A DNA stretch of 36,857 bases from an uncultured Bacilli bacterium (GTDB lineage: Bacteria > Bacillota_I > Bacilli_A > RF39 > UBA660). The notes beneath the pieces are model-generated. The model saw nothing but the letters and a program-made list of their open reading frames with translations, did not search any database and was not told the origin of the DNA. The stretch lies in NCBI GenBank assembly GCA_947624175.1, contig CANQJD010000007.1, positions 1 through 36,857 of the forward strand, written 5' to 3'. The position numbers were made by a program, and so were the translations under genes. The first letter of the stretch is position 1. Every line of letters starts with the position of its first letter. Positions 8,917 to 17,401 of the stretch are shown here, one piece after another.

Positions 8917-8990
8917 AGAAGTATTAAGAATAAAAGAATATATTATTTTTTTTCAAAAAAATACCAAGATTATAAAAAGGAAAATTAGAA
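8917..8990 (+). pseudogene. Third, decayed copy of the same 3'-end unit
   Basis: gaagtattaagaataaaaga ... aaataccaagattataaa corresponds to gaggtattattgagaatgaaaga ... agataccgagattatgaa of unit 1; starts just after the stop codon, as unit 2 does. Confidence 0.6.
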
Positions 8991-9083
8991 ACTATCATTA
9001 AAAATAAATAGAATTAATATCAATAAATAGAAATTAGTCACGAATATTTGTATAAATTATTGAATTAATAACACAATAATAGT

Positions 9084-9401
9084 ATGAAAACAAAATATAA
9101 AATAAATAAAAATGAATTAATTTTAGATATTAAGTTTTTATATGATATGGGTTTTGATAAAAATAATCCTGAAGATATTTTCAAGTATGTAAATAGATTT
9201 TTAAAAAATCAAAAAATTAAATTCTATGGGAATCGGATTCTTCTTTATGTGGATGGTATTTTTCTAGGTATAATTCATACTACTTCTTTATATTTAAAAA
9301 AATTACATTTAAAAAATAATTATTTAGAACTAAACTTTTATAATAGTTATTTTGAAAGTTTTGAGATACTAGAATTTAATGTTAAAAAAATTAATGCCTA
9401 A
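9084..9401 (+). CDS. Hypothetical protein, 105 aa
   Basis: Intact ORF in the ORF track; no recognisable motif. Confidence 0.5.
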   Translation: MKTKYKINKNELILDIKFLYDMGFDKNNPEDIFKYVNRFLKNQKIKFYGNRILLYVDGIFLGIIHTTSLYLKKLHLKNNYLELNFYNSYFESFEILEFNVKKINA

Positions 9402-9426
9402 ATTTAATTAAGCATTAATCTTTTTA
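9389..9426. terminator. Hairpin between convergent ORFs
   Basis: ATTAATGC - loop - GCATTAAT followed by CTTTTTATTTT (plus strand); A-rich on the other side. Confidence 0.6.
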
Positions 9427-10554
9427 TTTTAAGGATGCAACGGTTGCATCAGTACTTATTGAATTAGCAATTTCTAATAATTCTTGAGCACTCATAACAT
9501 CTGATACAATATAATATTCAATATTACCACTAGTCCAATTAAGAGAATTATCCGTTACAGCTCCAATGGTATCTCCAACCATAAGTGGTTCACCATAAGT
9601 TGGGATAACTGTAAATTCTTTGGAAACAGAAACGGTTTCTTCAACTAAAGTAAAGCCTTTCTCGCCACCAAAAGTTAAAATTACTCGTTCCCCATCAGTT
9701 TTATCAACTTTTTCTTGTTCTTCAAGAACTGTACCAGTAGGTAAATATAATGGATAAATTATATCTTCTAAAGTGGCTGTTTCAGTAGTTTTATCTTTAT
9801 CTTCACTTGGTGTTTGACTTTCATTAGTATCAGTAGTTGTTTCATTATTTGTATTATTATCCGTTGTATTTTCTTTATCTTTATCAGTAGTATTCTCATT
9901 ATCTTTTGCTGTATTATTATTATTCGTATTTGTATTAATTATACTATTTACTTCAAAATATGACTCATCAAAAGTCGGACCATAATCAATATTCGTAATT
10001 TCAAAAGTCATTTCAACTTCATCATTAGCATTTAAAACTTCAACTTTTGTAATTTTTAAATCTTTATCAACCGTTACTCTTTGTTTAGTTAAATTAGGAT
10101 TATTTGGATAATTAACACTACTTGTAAAGATATAATTAGAATCTTTTTCTTCTTTCGTTAGTTTACTATCATTATTTAAGTCATCAATAATTGATGCTAA
10201 AAGATAGATTTGAGAATTATTATAAGGCCAATCACTTTGGAATTTGAAACTCTTATTTAAACTTGGTGTTAGAACAAAAACTCCTTCATCGTTTCTTAAA
10301 ATTACTTGTTCATGATTATTAGCCGTATTAACTAATGATACTCGAAACTTATCTTTAGCCATATAACTAACACTTACATTATAATTATAGGAATTATTAT
10401 TATTTTTAACTGTTAAATTACCATTTACAGTATAACTATCTAGTTTATTTATTTTATCTGTTAAATCTTTAAATATTGTATCAACACTATTCTTGCCACA
10501 GCCTGTAATAAAGATAGCACTAAGTACTATTAACAAAATAAATATTTTTTTCAT
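9424..10554 (-). CDS. Lipoprotein: LolA/GerS-like N-terminal domain, Asn/Thr/Asp linker, DUF4367-like C-terminal domain
   Basis: Lipobox LSAIFITGCGKN; DKINKLDSYTVNGNLTV...YMAKDKFRV...; long NTNTNNNNTAKDNENTTDKDKENTTDNNTNNETTTDTNE linker; C-terminal LNWTSGNIEYYIVSDVMSAQELLEIANSI. Confidence 0.7.
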   Translation of the reverse strand: MKKIFILLIVLSAIFITGCGKNSVDTIFKDLTDKINKLDSYTVNGNLTVKNNNNSYNYNVSVSYMAKDKFRVSLVNTANNHEQVILRNDEGVFVLTPSLNKSFKFQSDWPYNNSQIYLLASIIDDLNNDSKLTKEEKDSNYIFTSSVNYPNNPNLTKQRVTVDKDLKITKVEVLNANDEVEMTFEITNIDYGPTFDESYFEVNSIINTNTNNNNTAKDNENTTDKDKENTTDNNTNNETTTDTNESQTPSEDKDKTTETATLEDIIYPLYLPTGTVLEEQEKVDKTDGERVILTFGGEKGFTLVEETVSVSKEFTVIPTYGEPLMVGDTIGAVTDNSLNWTSGNIEYYIVSDVMSAQELLEIANSISTDATVASLK

Positions 10555-10664
10555 TTAAAAACCCCTTTTTCTTTCTTTTCAATTAATTATATTTAAGAGT
10601 TTTTTAAATATTCATGAATAATTTTAAATATTTTGTTTATGATAGTTAGTGATAGGAGGAGTTT

Positions 10665-10868
10665 ATGCAAATATTACAAAAAATAGCCTTAGTATTTACA
10701 ATAATTGGGGCAATTAACTGGGGCTTAATTGGAATTTTTGATTTTGACCTTGTAGCAGCAATATTCGGAGACATGACTTTATTAAGTAGAATTGTCTATA
10801 CAATTGTTGGTATTGCCGGATTAATAAATATTGGTCTATTATTTACAGACTATAAAGAAGGAAAATAA
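10665..10868 (+). CDS. DUF378 family small membrane protein
   Basis: LQKIALVFTIIGAINWGLIGIFDFDLVAAIFG...SRIVYTIVGIAGL, the classical DUF378 pattern. Confidence 0.85.
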   Translation: MQILQKIALVFTIIGAINWGLIGIFDFDLVAAIFGDMTLLSRIVYTIVGIAGLINIGLLFTDYKEGK

Positions 10869-10895
10869 AAAAATTCGCGATGAACGAATTTTTTT
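10867..10895 (+). terminator. Terminator after the DUF378 gene
   Basis: AAAAAATTCG - CGATGAA - CGAATTTTTTT. Confidence 0.7.
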
Positions 10896-10916
10896 CTTGG
10901 TTTAATTTACTAATTG

Positions 10917-12374
10917 TTAAACAACTTTAAACACAATAATGATAATAAAGGTTGCTATAGCAATTAATAATAATTCTAAGAAGAACTTCCAAATGTTCTT
11001 TACCCAATCTTTATAAGATACCTTTAAGTAACTAATAACACCTAATAAGACAATACTTGTTGGAGCAATTAATAAGGCTAAACCTTGCATTGCTTGCATA
11101 ATAAATTCAACAAGTGGATAAACACTGGTATCTTGAATGACACTCATAACATAAGGTAAAAAGTTTGAAGCTGCATAGTTAACATCAACATAGAAGACGC
11201 TTGCTATAAAGCTTGATAAAGAAAGGGTTAAAGCATTAAAGCCATTAGTTATTTCCATAAGTGGTCTTAATAAAGTTAAAACAAATGGATGATTAACTGA
11301 TAGAACTAAAACTAAATAAGCAAGGAAGATTAGTAAAGCAGGTAAAGCAAATTTTTTAGCACCTTCTTTATAGCCTTCGAATATATCATTAGGTTTAATT
11401 CTATAAATAATAGCTAGAACAATCGTTGCAAGTACTAAGAACATCGTAAAATCAGTAACTGTCCAAGTACCAATTGCACCTGAAAACATCTGACTTGTTC
11501 CAATTAAATTAGCAAATATTGGATATCCCCAAGCCTTGAAGTTCATAACATTAGTATTAAATGTTTCAAATATAGAAACTCCAAATGCACCAGAGAAATC
11601 AATAGCACCTAAAATCATTAGAACTAAAACTAAATCAAAGATAACGATTGCTGGCCAAATAGCCCGTTTCTTTCCTTTACGACTTTTTAGTTCATACTTT
11701 TCAGCAATAAGTTCTTTACCTTCATCATCCTTCTTGATTTTATCTTTCTTTAAACGCCAAACAACATTAAATGTCAATAAAGCAATACCAATAATTAAAA
11801 TGGCTAACCTAAACCAAAGTAAATCAGTATAACTTGTTCCTAAACTTTCAATGTAAACACCTGTTATAGGTTTAGCAAATAAAGAACCGACAAAACCAAC
11901 AGCAATTGAACCTATTAAAGTCGTTGCAGCTGTAATTCTATCATGTCCCATTACAAGAATGATAGATGCTAAAAGTGGTAAAACAAAGATAAGTTCATAA
12001 CTAAAGCCACAGAATGCAACAATTGTTGCTAAAACTGCTATCACAGTTGCAAAGAAAATAATTTCCTTTCCTTTAAATATTTTTGCAATTTTATCAACTA
12101 CTTTTCTATAAGCACCTGTTTTTTCAAATACTCCATAGAATGCACCAACTGCTAAAACAAATAGAGTAGGATGCATGAAGTAATAAGTTAGAATAATAAG
12201 TGGATAACCTAAAATATCAAATATTCCAGCTGGATAACGATAATCTAAATTAAGGAATTCTCCAAATCCACCCATGATTCCATTATTGTAATAAGCAATA
12301 GGTAAAATCCAAGTAAGTAAGAATGTTGCTAAAATTGCAATTAATAGTACCTTCAATGTGTTATTCTTTTTCAT
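10917..12374 (-). CDS. YfcC/C4-dicarboxylate- or basic-amino-acid-type antiporter family membrane protein
   Basis: Polytopic protein; HPTLFVLAVGAFYGVFEKTGAYRKVVDKIAKIFKGKE, FCGFSYELIFVLPLLASIILVMGHDRITAATTLIGSIAVGFVGS. Start placed at MKKNNT (12374) rather than 12392. Confidence 0.7.
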   Translation of the reverse strand: MKKNNTLKVLLIAILATFLLTWILPIAYYNNGIMGGFGEFLNLDYRYPAGIFDILGYPLIILTYYFMHPTLFVLAVGAFYGVFEKTGAYRKVVDKIAKIFKGKEIIFFATVIAVLATIVAFCGFSYELIFVLPLLASIILVMGHDRITAATTLIGSIAVGFVGSLFAKPITGVYIESLGTSYTDLLWFRLAILIIGIALLTFNVVWRLKKDKIKKDDEGKELIAEKYELKSRKGKKRAIWPAIVIFDLVLVLMILGAIDFSGAFGVSIFETFNTNVMNFKAWGYPIFANLIGTSQMFSGAIGTWTVTDFTMFLVLATIVLAIIYRIKPNDIFEGYKEGAKKFALPALLIFLAYLVLVLSVNHPFVLTLLRPLMEITNGFNALTLSLSSFIASVFYVDVNYAASNFLPYVMSVIQDTSVYPLVEFIMQAMQGLALLIAPTSIVLLGVISYLKVSYKDWVKNIWKFFLELLLIAIATFIIIIVFKVV

Positions 12375-12513
12375 TTTGACCTCCCAATACAATTATATAA
12401 TACTTTTTCTCTGAAAATCAACTTATTTCACACTAATTTCACACAATTTCTAAAAAAATCTATTAATAAATCTAAACTTCGGTTATAATAGTAGTAGAAA
12501 AGGATATGATGTT

Positions 12514-13425
12514 ATGAATAATAAAGTAGTTTTAATTGGATGCGGAAATGTTGGTTCTAGTTATGCTTATGCAATTATTAATCAACGAACCAAAGTAAGT
12601 GAATTAGTTATCATTGATACTAATAAAGATAAGGCTTTAGGAGATGTAATGGACTTAAATCATTCTTTGGCTTTTGCACCTTCGAAATTAAAAATTAGAG
12701 TAGGGGATTATTCAGAAGTTAGAGATGCTAAAATTGTTTGTATAACGGCTGGTATAAATCAAAAACCTGGTGAGACAAGACTTGATTTAATTTCTAAAAA
12801 TCGAGAAATTATTAAAGATATTACAAATCAAGTTATGGATAATGGTTTTAATGGTATCTTTCTAATTGCAACTAACCCACTTGATGTAATGACCACTTTA
12901 GTTTATAGATTTGCAAAAGAAAAAAATCCAAGTTTTAAACCTAACCAAGTAATTGGATCAGGTACAACTTTAGATACTTCAAGACTTCGTTATTTAATAG
13001 GCGATAAATTAAAAATTAACCCAACTAATATTCATGCTTATGTAATGGGTGAACATGGTGACAGTGAGTTTGTCCCTTGGAGTAATGCAACCGTTGGTCT
13101 TAATCCGATTAGTAATTATTTAAATCAAGATGAACTAGAAAAAATCTATGTTGAAGTCAGAGATTCAGCCTATCGAATAATTGAAAGAAAAGGTTTTACA
13201 AATTTTGGAATAGGAGTTTGTTTAGTAAAAATAACAAATGCTATTTTAGGTGATGAAAATACCATTATTACTATTTCTTGTTATAATGAAGATAATGATA
13301 TTTTTATCAGTCAACCAGCAATTATTAATAAAGATGGAGTAAGAGAAAAGATTAAGCTTCATTTAAATGAAAATGAAAAACAATTATTTACAAAATCAAT
13401 AGATATAATTAAAAACGAACTTTAA
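12514..13425 (+). CDS. ldh: L-lactate dehydrogenase
   Basis: VVLIGCGNVGSSYAYAI, CITAGINQKPGETRLDL (Gln at the specificity position), TNPLDVMT, GSGTTLDTSRLR, GEHGDSEFVPWS. Confidence 0.92.
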   Translation: MNNKVVLIGCGNVGSSYAYAIINQRTKVSELVIIDTNKDKALGDVMDLNHSLAFAPSKLKIRVGDYSEVRDAKIVCITAGINQKPGETRLDLISKNREIIKDITNQVMDNGFNGIFLIATNPLDVMTTLVYRFAKEKNPSFKPNQVIGSGTTLDTSRLRYLIGDKLKINPTNIHAYVMGEHGDSEFVPWSNATVGLNPISNYLNQDELEKIYVEVRDSAYRIIERKGFTNFGIGVCLVKITNAILGDENTIITISCYNEDNDIFISQPAIINKDGVREKIKLHLNENEKQLFTKSIDIIKNEL

Positions 13426-13428
13426 AAA

Positions 13429-13450
13429 GAGCCACATCCCGTGGCTCATT
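13429..13450 (+). terminator. Terminator after ldh
   Basis: GAGCCAC-ATCCC-GTGGCTC. Confidence 0.65.
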
Positions 13451-13473
13451 ATAGTTTATGATTAATAAATTTT

Positions 13474-13505
13474 TTATCCACCAAAACGGTGGATAATTTT
13501 ATTTT
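13474..13505. terminator. Second hairpin between ldh and the convergent ORF
   Basis: TTATCCACC-AAAACG-GGTGGATAA followed by TTTTATTTTT on the plus strand. Confidence 0.55.
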
Positions 13506-14014
13506 TGATAATTTAATTTTAATTTTTTAGTTTCTTGATTAATAATTCCAAATATTCCTAATAATTCTAAAGTATCGTTCTTTAATTCTTGATTTTCCAT
13601 ATCTGGAACTTCTAAACCACTTTTTTTTAGATAAGCAATATTGGAAAGAGGAGTAATTGAATTATACTTTTCTACATATTTCCTAATTGCATAAGCAAAT
13701 ACTTCAATTTTATTAATTTGCTCTTTGGTAAATAAACTTAATAATACAAATAATCTTCTTGTATTGTAACCATTATAAAAACCATATATATAATCTTTTT
13801 TACTATCTAATTCATTTAACACACTTTCTAATTCTTCAGATACAACTCCATTTTCCCAAATAAAATTAAAATAATCATATATATTATATTCTTTAAATAA
13901 ATAGATTAAACTTTGAACATCAGTATGTTTTGTATCTTTATCTAAACCATATGCTTTTTGAAAAACTTCTCCATATAAAGCTAAAATAATTTGTTCATCA
14001 TAATTAAAATTCAT
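13499..14014 (-). CDS. Hypothetical protein, about 171 aa
   Basis: ORF track; start moved to MNFNYDEQ (14014), preceded by RBS GGGAGGG. Confidence 0.6.
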   Translation of the reverse strand: MNFNYDEQIILALYGEVFQKAYGLDKDTKHTDVQSLIYLFKEYNIYDYFNFIWENGVVSEELESVLNELDSKKDYIYGFYNGYNTRRLFVLLSLFTKEQINKIEVFAYAIRKYVEKYNSITPLSNIAYLKKSGLEVPDMENQELKNDTLELLGIFGIINQETKKLKLNYQK

Positions 14015-14136
14015 AAGCCCTCCCGTAACAAACTTTATTATAATATCATTAACGATATTCAAAATCAAGGATTAATTTCTATTTTAGTAGATTTTTTTTT
14101 AATTATATAATATAATTAATTCAGTTGAGGTAGTTT

Positions 14137-15675
14137 ATGGAAAATAGAAAAGTATTGAAAAAAAGAGCTAGAAAAAGTGTTAAATCTCATTATTTTAGAA
14201 ATGTTTTATTAGTTTTTCTTGCTTCAATTATTATTGCTGGTGGATATGATTATGTAACTAATATTTTAGATTCTAAACCAATCATTAATAGTGAAAGAGG
14301 TAATATAGCTCTTAATATTCCGGAGGCTTCAAAGAATAATATTGAAGTAATTGATGAATTTTTAAATAAGCATGATACTGCTAAAGAAGATACAACTAAT
14401 AAAAAATATAATCGAGGAGTACTAGCTGTTTTCTTTAACCAAATAAGTGAAAATGATTCTTTTATTTTTGGAACTTTAAATGCTATCAATCACTTTTTAT
14501 TTAAAGGTAATGTAAGTGTTCTAATTACTAGTTTAATTGCTGTTACTATTTCCTTTGCTATTTATTTATTAGTTCAAAATGTTATTATTATAGGTCGAAA
14601 CCGGTATTTTTTAGAGCAAAGGAAATATCGAAATACAAAAATAGATAAACTTTTATTTCCTTATAAAGTTAGAAAGACTTTGCATCTTGCTAAAATTTTA
14701 TTTATAAGAATTATTTATCAGTTCCTATGGGACTTAACTATCATTGGTGGTATTATTAAACACTATGAATATATCATGATACCTTATGTATTAGCTGAAA
14801 ATCCTAATTTATCAAAAAAAGAAGCATTCATGTTAACAAAAGAGATGACCTATGGGGAAAAGTTCAATATTTTTAAACTTGATTTAAGTTTCTTAGGTTG
14901 GAAGATTTTAGCTGCTTTTACTTTTAATTTAACTAGTATTTTCTATTTTGATATTTACCAAGAATGTACATATGCTGAACTTTATATGAATTTAAGAAGT
15001 AAAGTTAAAAATAAATATCCTAAACTATTAAATGATACTTATTTAGATATTGAAGAGGAAAAAGAAGAAGAATATCCAAAAGAAGGTTATAAAATTCCAT
15101 TTAAAGTTCATCGTAAATGGTTAAATATTGATTATCGTAGAAATTATAGTGTTACTAATTATATTTTATTCTTCTTTAGTTTTTCAATGGTAGGTTGGAT
15201 ATATGAAGTTGTGTTAGGTTTAGTAAATGGTGGAGAATTTATCAATCGTGGAACAATGATAGGTCCTTGGTTACCAATTTATGGTTATGGTGGAATCTTA
15301 ATCTTGCTTTTACTAAAACCTTTCAGGGAAAAACCTTGGTTAATCTTTCTATTATCATTTATTCTTTGTGGAATAGTTGAATATGGAACTGCTTGGTATT
15401 TAGAGGCCGTTAATGGTATGCGCTGGTGGGATTATAGTGGTTATTTCATGAATATTCAAGGAAGAGTATGTTTGGAAGGTTTATTAGTCTTTGGTCTTGG
15501 TGGTTGTGGATTTACTTATTTGTTTGCACCACTTCTAGATAACATATTTAATAATATTAAACCTAAAATAAAAATAATTATTTGTTCAATTTTACTTATC
15601 TGTTATGGAGCTGACTTTGTTTATTCAACAATTAATCCAAATACAGGTTATGGAATTACAACTAATTATGATTAA
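14137..15675 (+). CDS. DUF975-like membrane domain fused to a putative ABC-transporter-permease (ABC_trans_CmpB) domain
   Basis: N-terminus KKRARKSVKSHYFRNVLLVFLASIII... (DUF975-like); C-terminus FFFSFSMVGWIYEVVLGLVNGGEFINRGTMIGPWLPIYGYGGILILLLLKPF...EYGTAWYLEAVNGMRWWDYSGYFMNIQGRVCLEG (CmpB family signature). Confidence 0.8.
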   Translation: MENRKVLKKRARKSVKSHYFRNVLLVFLASIIIAGGYDYVTNILDSKPIINSERGNIALNIPEASKNNIEVIDEFLNKHDTAKEDTTNKKYNRGVLAVFFNQISENDSFIFGTLNAINHFLFKGNVSVLITSLIAVTISFAIYLLVQNVIIIGRNRYFLEQRKYRNTKIDKLLFPYKVRKTLHLAKILFIRIIYQFLWDLTIIGGIIKHYEYIMIPYVLAENPNLSKKEAFMLTKEMTYGEKFNIFKLDLSFLGWKILAAFTFNLTSIFYFDIYQECTYAELYMNLRSKVKNKYPKLLNDTYLDIEEEKEEEYPKEGYKIPFKVHRKWLNIDYRRNYSVTNYILFFFSFSMVGWIYEVVLGLVNGGEFINRGTMIGPWLPIYGYGGILILLLLKPFREKPWLIFLLSFILCGIVEYGTAWYLEAVNGMRWWDYSGYFMNIQGRVCLEGLLVFGLGGCGFTYLFAPLLDNIFNNIKPKIKIIICSILLICYGADFVYSTINPNTGYGITTNYD

Positions 15676-15678
15676 ATT

Positions 15679-15701
15679 GAAGTCTTATGACTTCTTTTTT
15701 T
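15679..15701 (+). terminator. Terminator
   Basis: GAAGTC-TTAT-GACTTC then TTTTTTT. Confidence 0.75.
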
Positions 15702-15749
15702 AATTATTTTAATTTTATATAACTAAAAGTGTAGTATTTGAAAAACCAA

Positions 15750-15821
15750 TGCTATAATGAAGGCACATCTTATAAAGAACCCATAATACTCTAATTATGA
15801 GATGTTAGAGAGGAGGAATAA
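15750..15821 (+). promoter_or_regulatory. Extended -10 promoter and structured 5' leader of a 68-aa ORF
   Basis: TGCTATAAT at 15750-15758; ACATCT (15765-15770) pairs AGATGT (15800-15805), stacked on CATAAT (15782-15787) / ATTATG (15794-15799); then GAGGAGG RBS. Confidence 0.55.
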
Positions 15822-16028
15822 ATGACTTTTGATAGTTTATCTAAATTACAACAATTAGTTGACAAAGAAAGAGTTAAGGCTCTTAAAAAGTTTCAAAGAA
15901 AATATAAAACAAAAGTCCAAAGAGAAGAGTTCTTAAAAGCCATGGACAATAATGATATTAATTTTTTAATTTATTGTACTGATACAATATATGGAAAAAT
16001 GTATCTTTCTAAATTTTTAAAGAAATAA
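15822..16028 (+). CDS. Hypothetical protein, 68 aa
   Basis: Strong RBS GAGGAGG and upstream promoter; no recognised family. Confidence 0.6.
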   Translation: MTFDSLSKLQQLVDKERVKALKKFQRKYKTKVQREEFLKAMDNNDINFLIYCTDTIYGKMYLSKFLKK

Positions 16029-16366
16029 TAATCTCTCCTATCCATTATTCACCTTTTTATTAATTATTATATACACTAATTTTATAAAAACATGCCAACT
16101 TTTAAAAAAGCTGATATGTTTTTATTTTATTTATTCAACAATTTTCGTATTTTTTAGAACTTTCATATTAACTTAATTTCCTATATCATTTTTGCTTATA
16201 GTATTATTTATTATTTTTTTTGATTATTATTTTATACTGTAAATATTTTTTTAACATGTAAATTTTATGAATAGCACAAACATTTATTTATTGATATAAG
16301 TATGATATTTTTATTGTTATACTTTATTTCTAATGAATATTTTTTAATATTTTGAATACAATAAAG

Positions 16367-16396
16367 TTGACAAGATCCTTATTTTTTTAGTATATT
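16367..16396 (+). promoter_or_regulatory. Sigma-A-type promoter of the candidate ncRNA
   Basis: TTGACA (16367-16372) - 18 nt - TATATT (16391-16396). Confidence 0.65.
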
Positions 16397-16403
16397 ATAT
16401 ATA

Positions 16404-16500
16404 GTCACTTGCCTGTGAAGGATTAAAGCTGGGTTCTCGAATGAGAGTAGATATATGTTTATATATTTAGAATTCCTTTGCTCCTGGGGCAAGTTTTTTT
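16404..16500 (+). ncRNA. Candidate compact non-coding RNA, unidentified family
   Basis: Closing stem CTTGCC (16408-16413) / GGCAAG (16488-16493) followed by T7; inner stem AAGGA/TCCTT; hairpins TCTC-GAAT-GAGA and ATATAT-GTTT-ATATAT; promoter just upstream; no significant ORF. Confidence 0.6.
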
Positions 16501-16546
16501 ATGCAATAAATTTAAAAAAATGTCAACAAAAATGTTAACACTTTCA

Positions 16547-17401
16547 CTAAATTGTAACTAATTCTTTTGTTAATAATTCAATAACCAAATTAATTGCATT
16601 CATTATTTCATCATAATCAATATTAGATGCATAAGATTTTTTATTTTTATAATTTTTAAAATTTAATCTTAACTTATCACTTTCTTTTATTTTACTAAAA
16701 TTATATATGATTTTATCTATATCAAAAGCAGTTTTTCTTCTTTCAAAAGTGTTTTTAATTGCCTTTACTAAAACTTTTTTATCAATTTTATCATAATATC
16801 TAGTTAATAAAATATACAAATCATAAAAATCTTTCGTTCTTGTATTCATAATATTATCAGAAATGAATGTTTCAAATTTTTCAGCAATAATAGTTTCCAT
16901 ATTAAAAGCCATAATGTTAATATAAGAATCATCAAACATACATTTATATCTATATTCTAATTCTCTTGGAGTAATTGGATCACCTACTGTTATATCAATA
17001 GATAGTGGTACTTGTAAATGTTCTTTATATCCTAGAAGGTTTACTCTAATTCCTCCATATTTATCATTTAATCTTATTTCGCTTAATTTCTTTAAACTAT
17101 AACTTATTCCATCTTCACAATCTATATTAATTATCTCATTTATAACTTTTTCTATTTTCCTTGCATCGAGTGGAATTCCTTTTATCATAGTATCCATATC
17201 TTGTGTAGTTCTACGATTATCACCAAATATTGCTGATAGTAATAATCCACCTTTTAATATAAAATTGTATTTATATGCACTTATTGATATTCTATATAAA
17301 AGTCTTTCAAAAAAATACATTTGCATAATATCTTGAGGTTCTAAGTTATTTTCATGGGCTTTAGTCTTTACTTTAATTTTTAAATCTTCAGCATCAATCA
17401 T
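16547..17401 (-). CDS. abiEii: AbiEii-type nucleotidyltransferase toxin
   Basis: FILKGGLLLSAIFGDNRRTTQDMDTMIKG (KGGxxL...RxTxDxD); NMETIIAEKFETFISDNIMNTRTKDFYDLYIL, typical of AbiEii. Confidence 0.88.
   Translation of the reverse strand: MIDAEDLKIKVKTKAHENNLEPQDIMQMYFFERLLYRISISAYKYNFILKGGLLLSAIFGDNRRTTQDMDTMIKGIPLDARKIEKVINEIINIDCEDGISYSLKKLSEIRLNDKYGGIRVNLLGYKEHLQVPLSIDITVGDPITPRELEYRYKCMFDDSYINIMAFNMETIIAEKFETFISDNIMNTRTKDFYDLYILLTRYYDKIDKKVLVKAIKNTFERRKTAFDIDKIIYNFSKIKESDKLRLNFKNYKNKKSYASNIDYDEIMNAINLVIELLTKELVTI

Noticed and set aside
9830-9950. Repetitive-looking stretch as a possible CRISPR or VNTR
   Set aside because: It is the Asn/Thr/Asp-rich linker of an in-frame lipoprotein; no regular repeat-spacer structure.
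11536-11832. Plus-strand ORF inside the YfcC-like transporter gene
   Set aside because: Antisense to a clear membrane-protein CDS, no RBS; typical shadow ORF.
14250-14489. Minus-strand ORF inside the DUF975-CmpB fusion gene
   Set aside because: Antisense to a supported CDS, no RBS.
16441-16470. 9-codon ORF (MRVDICLYI) within the candidate ncRNA
   Set aside because: No RBS and it coincides with predicted stems.
16404-16500. Identification of the candidate ncRNA as 6S RNA, SRP RNA or a ZTP-type riboswitch
   Set aside because: Considered because of CCTGTG and CTCCTGGGGCA segments, but the length is too short for 6S, the SRP GGAAG-type apical motif is absent, and there is no downstream co-directional gene for a riboswitch to control.
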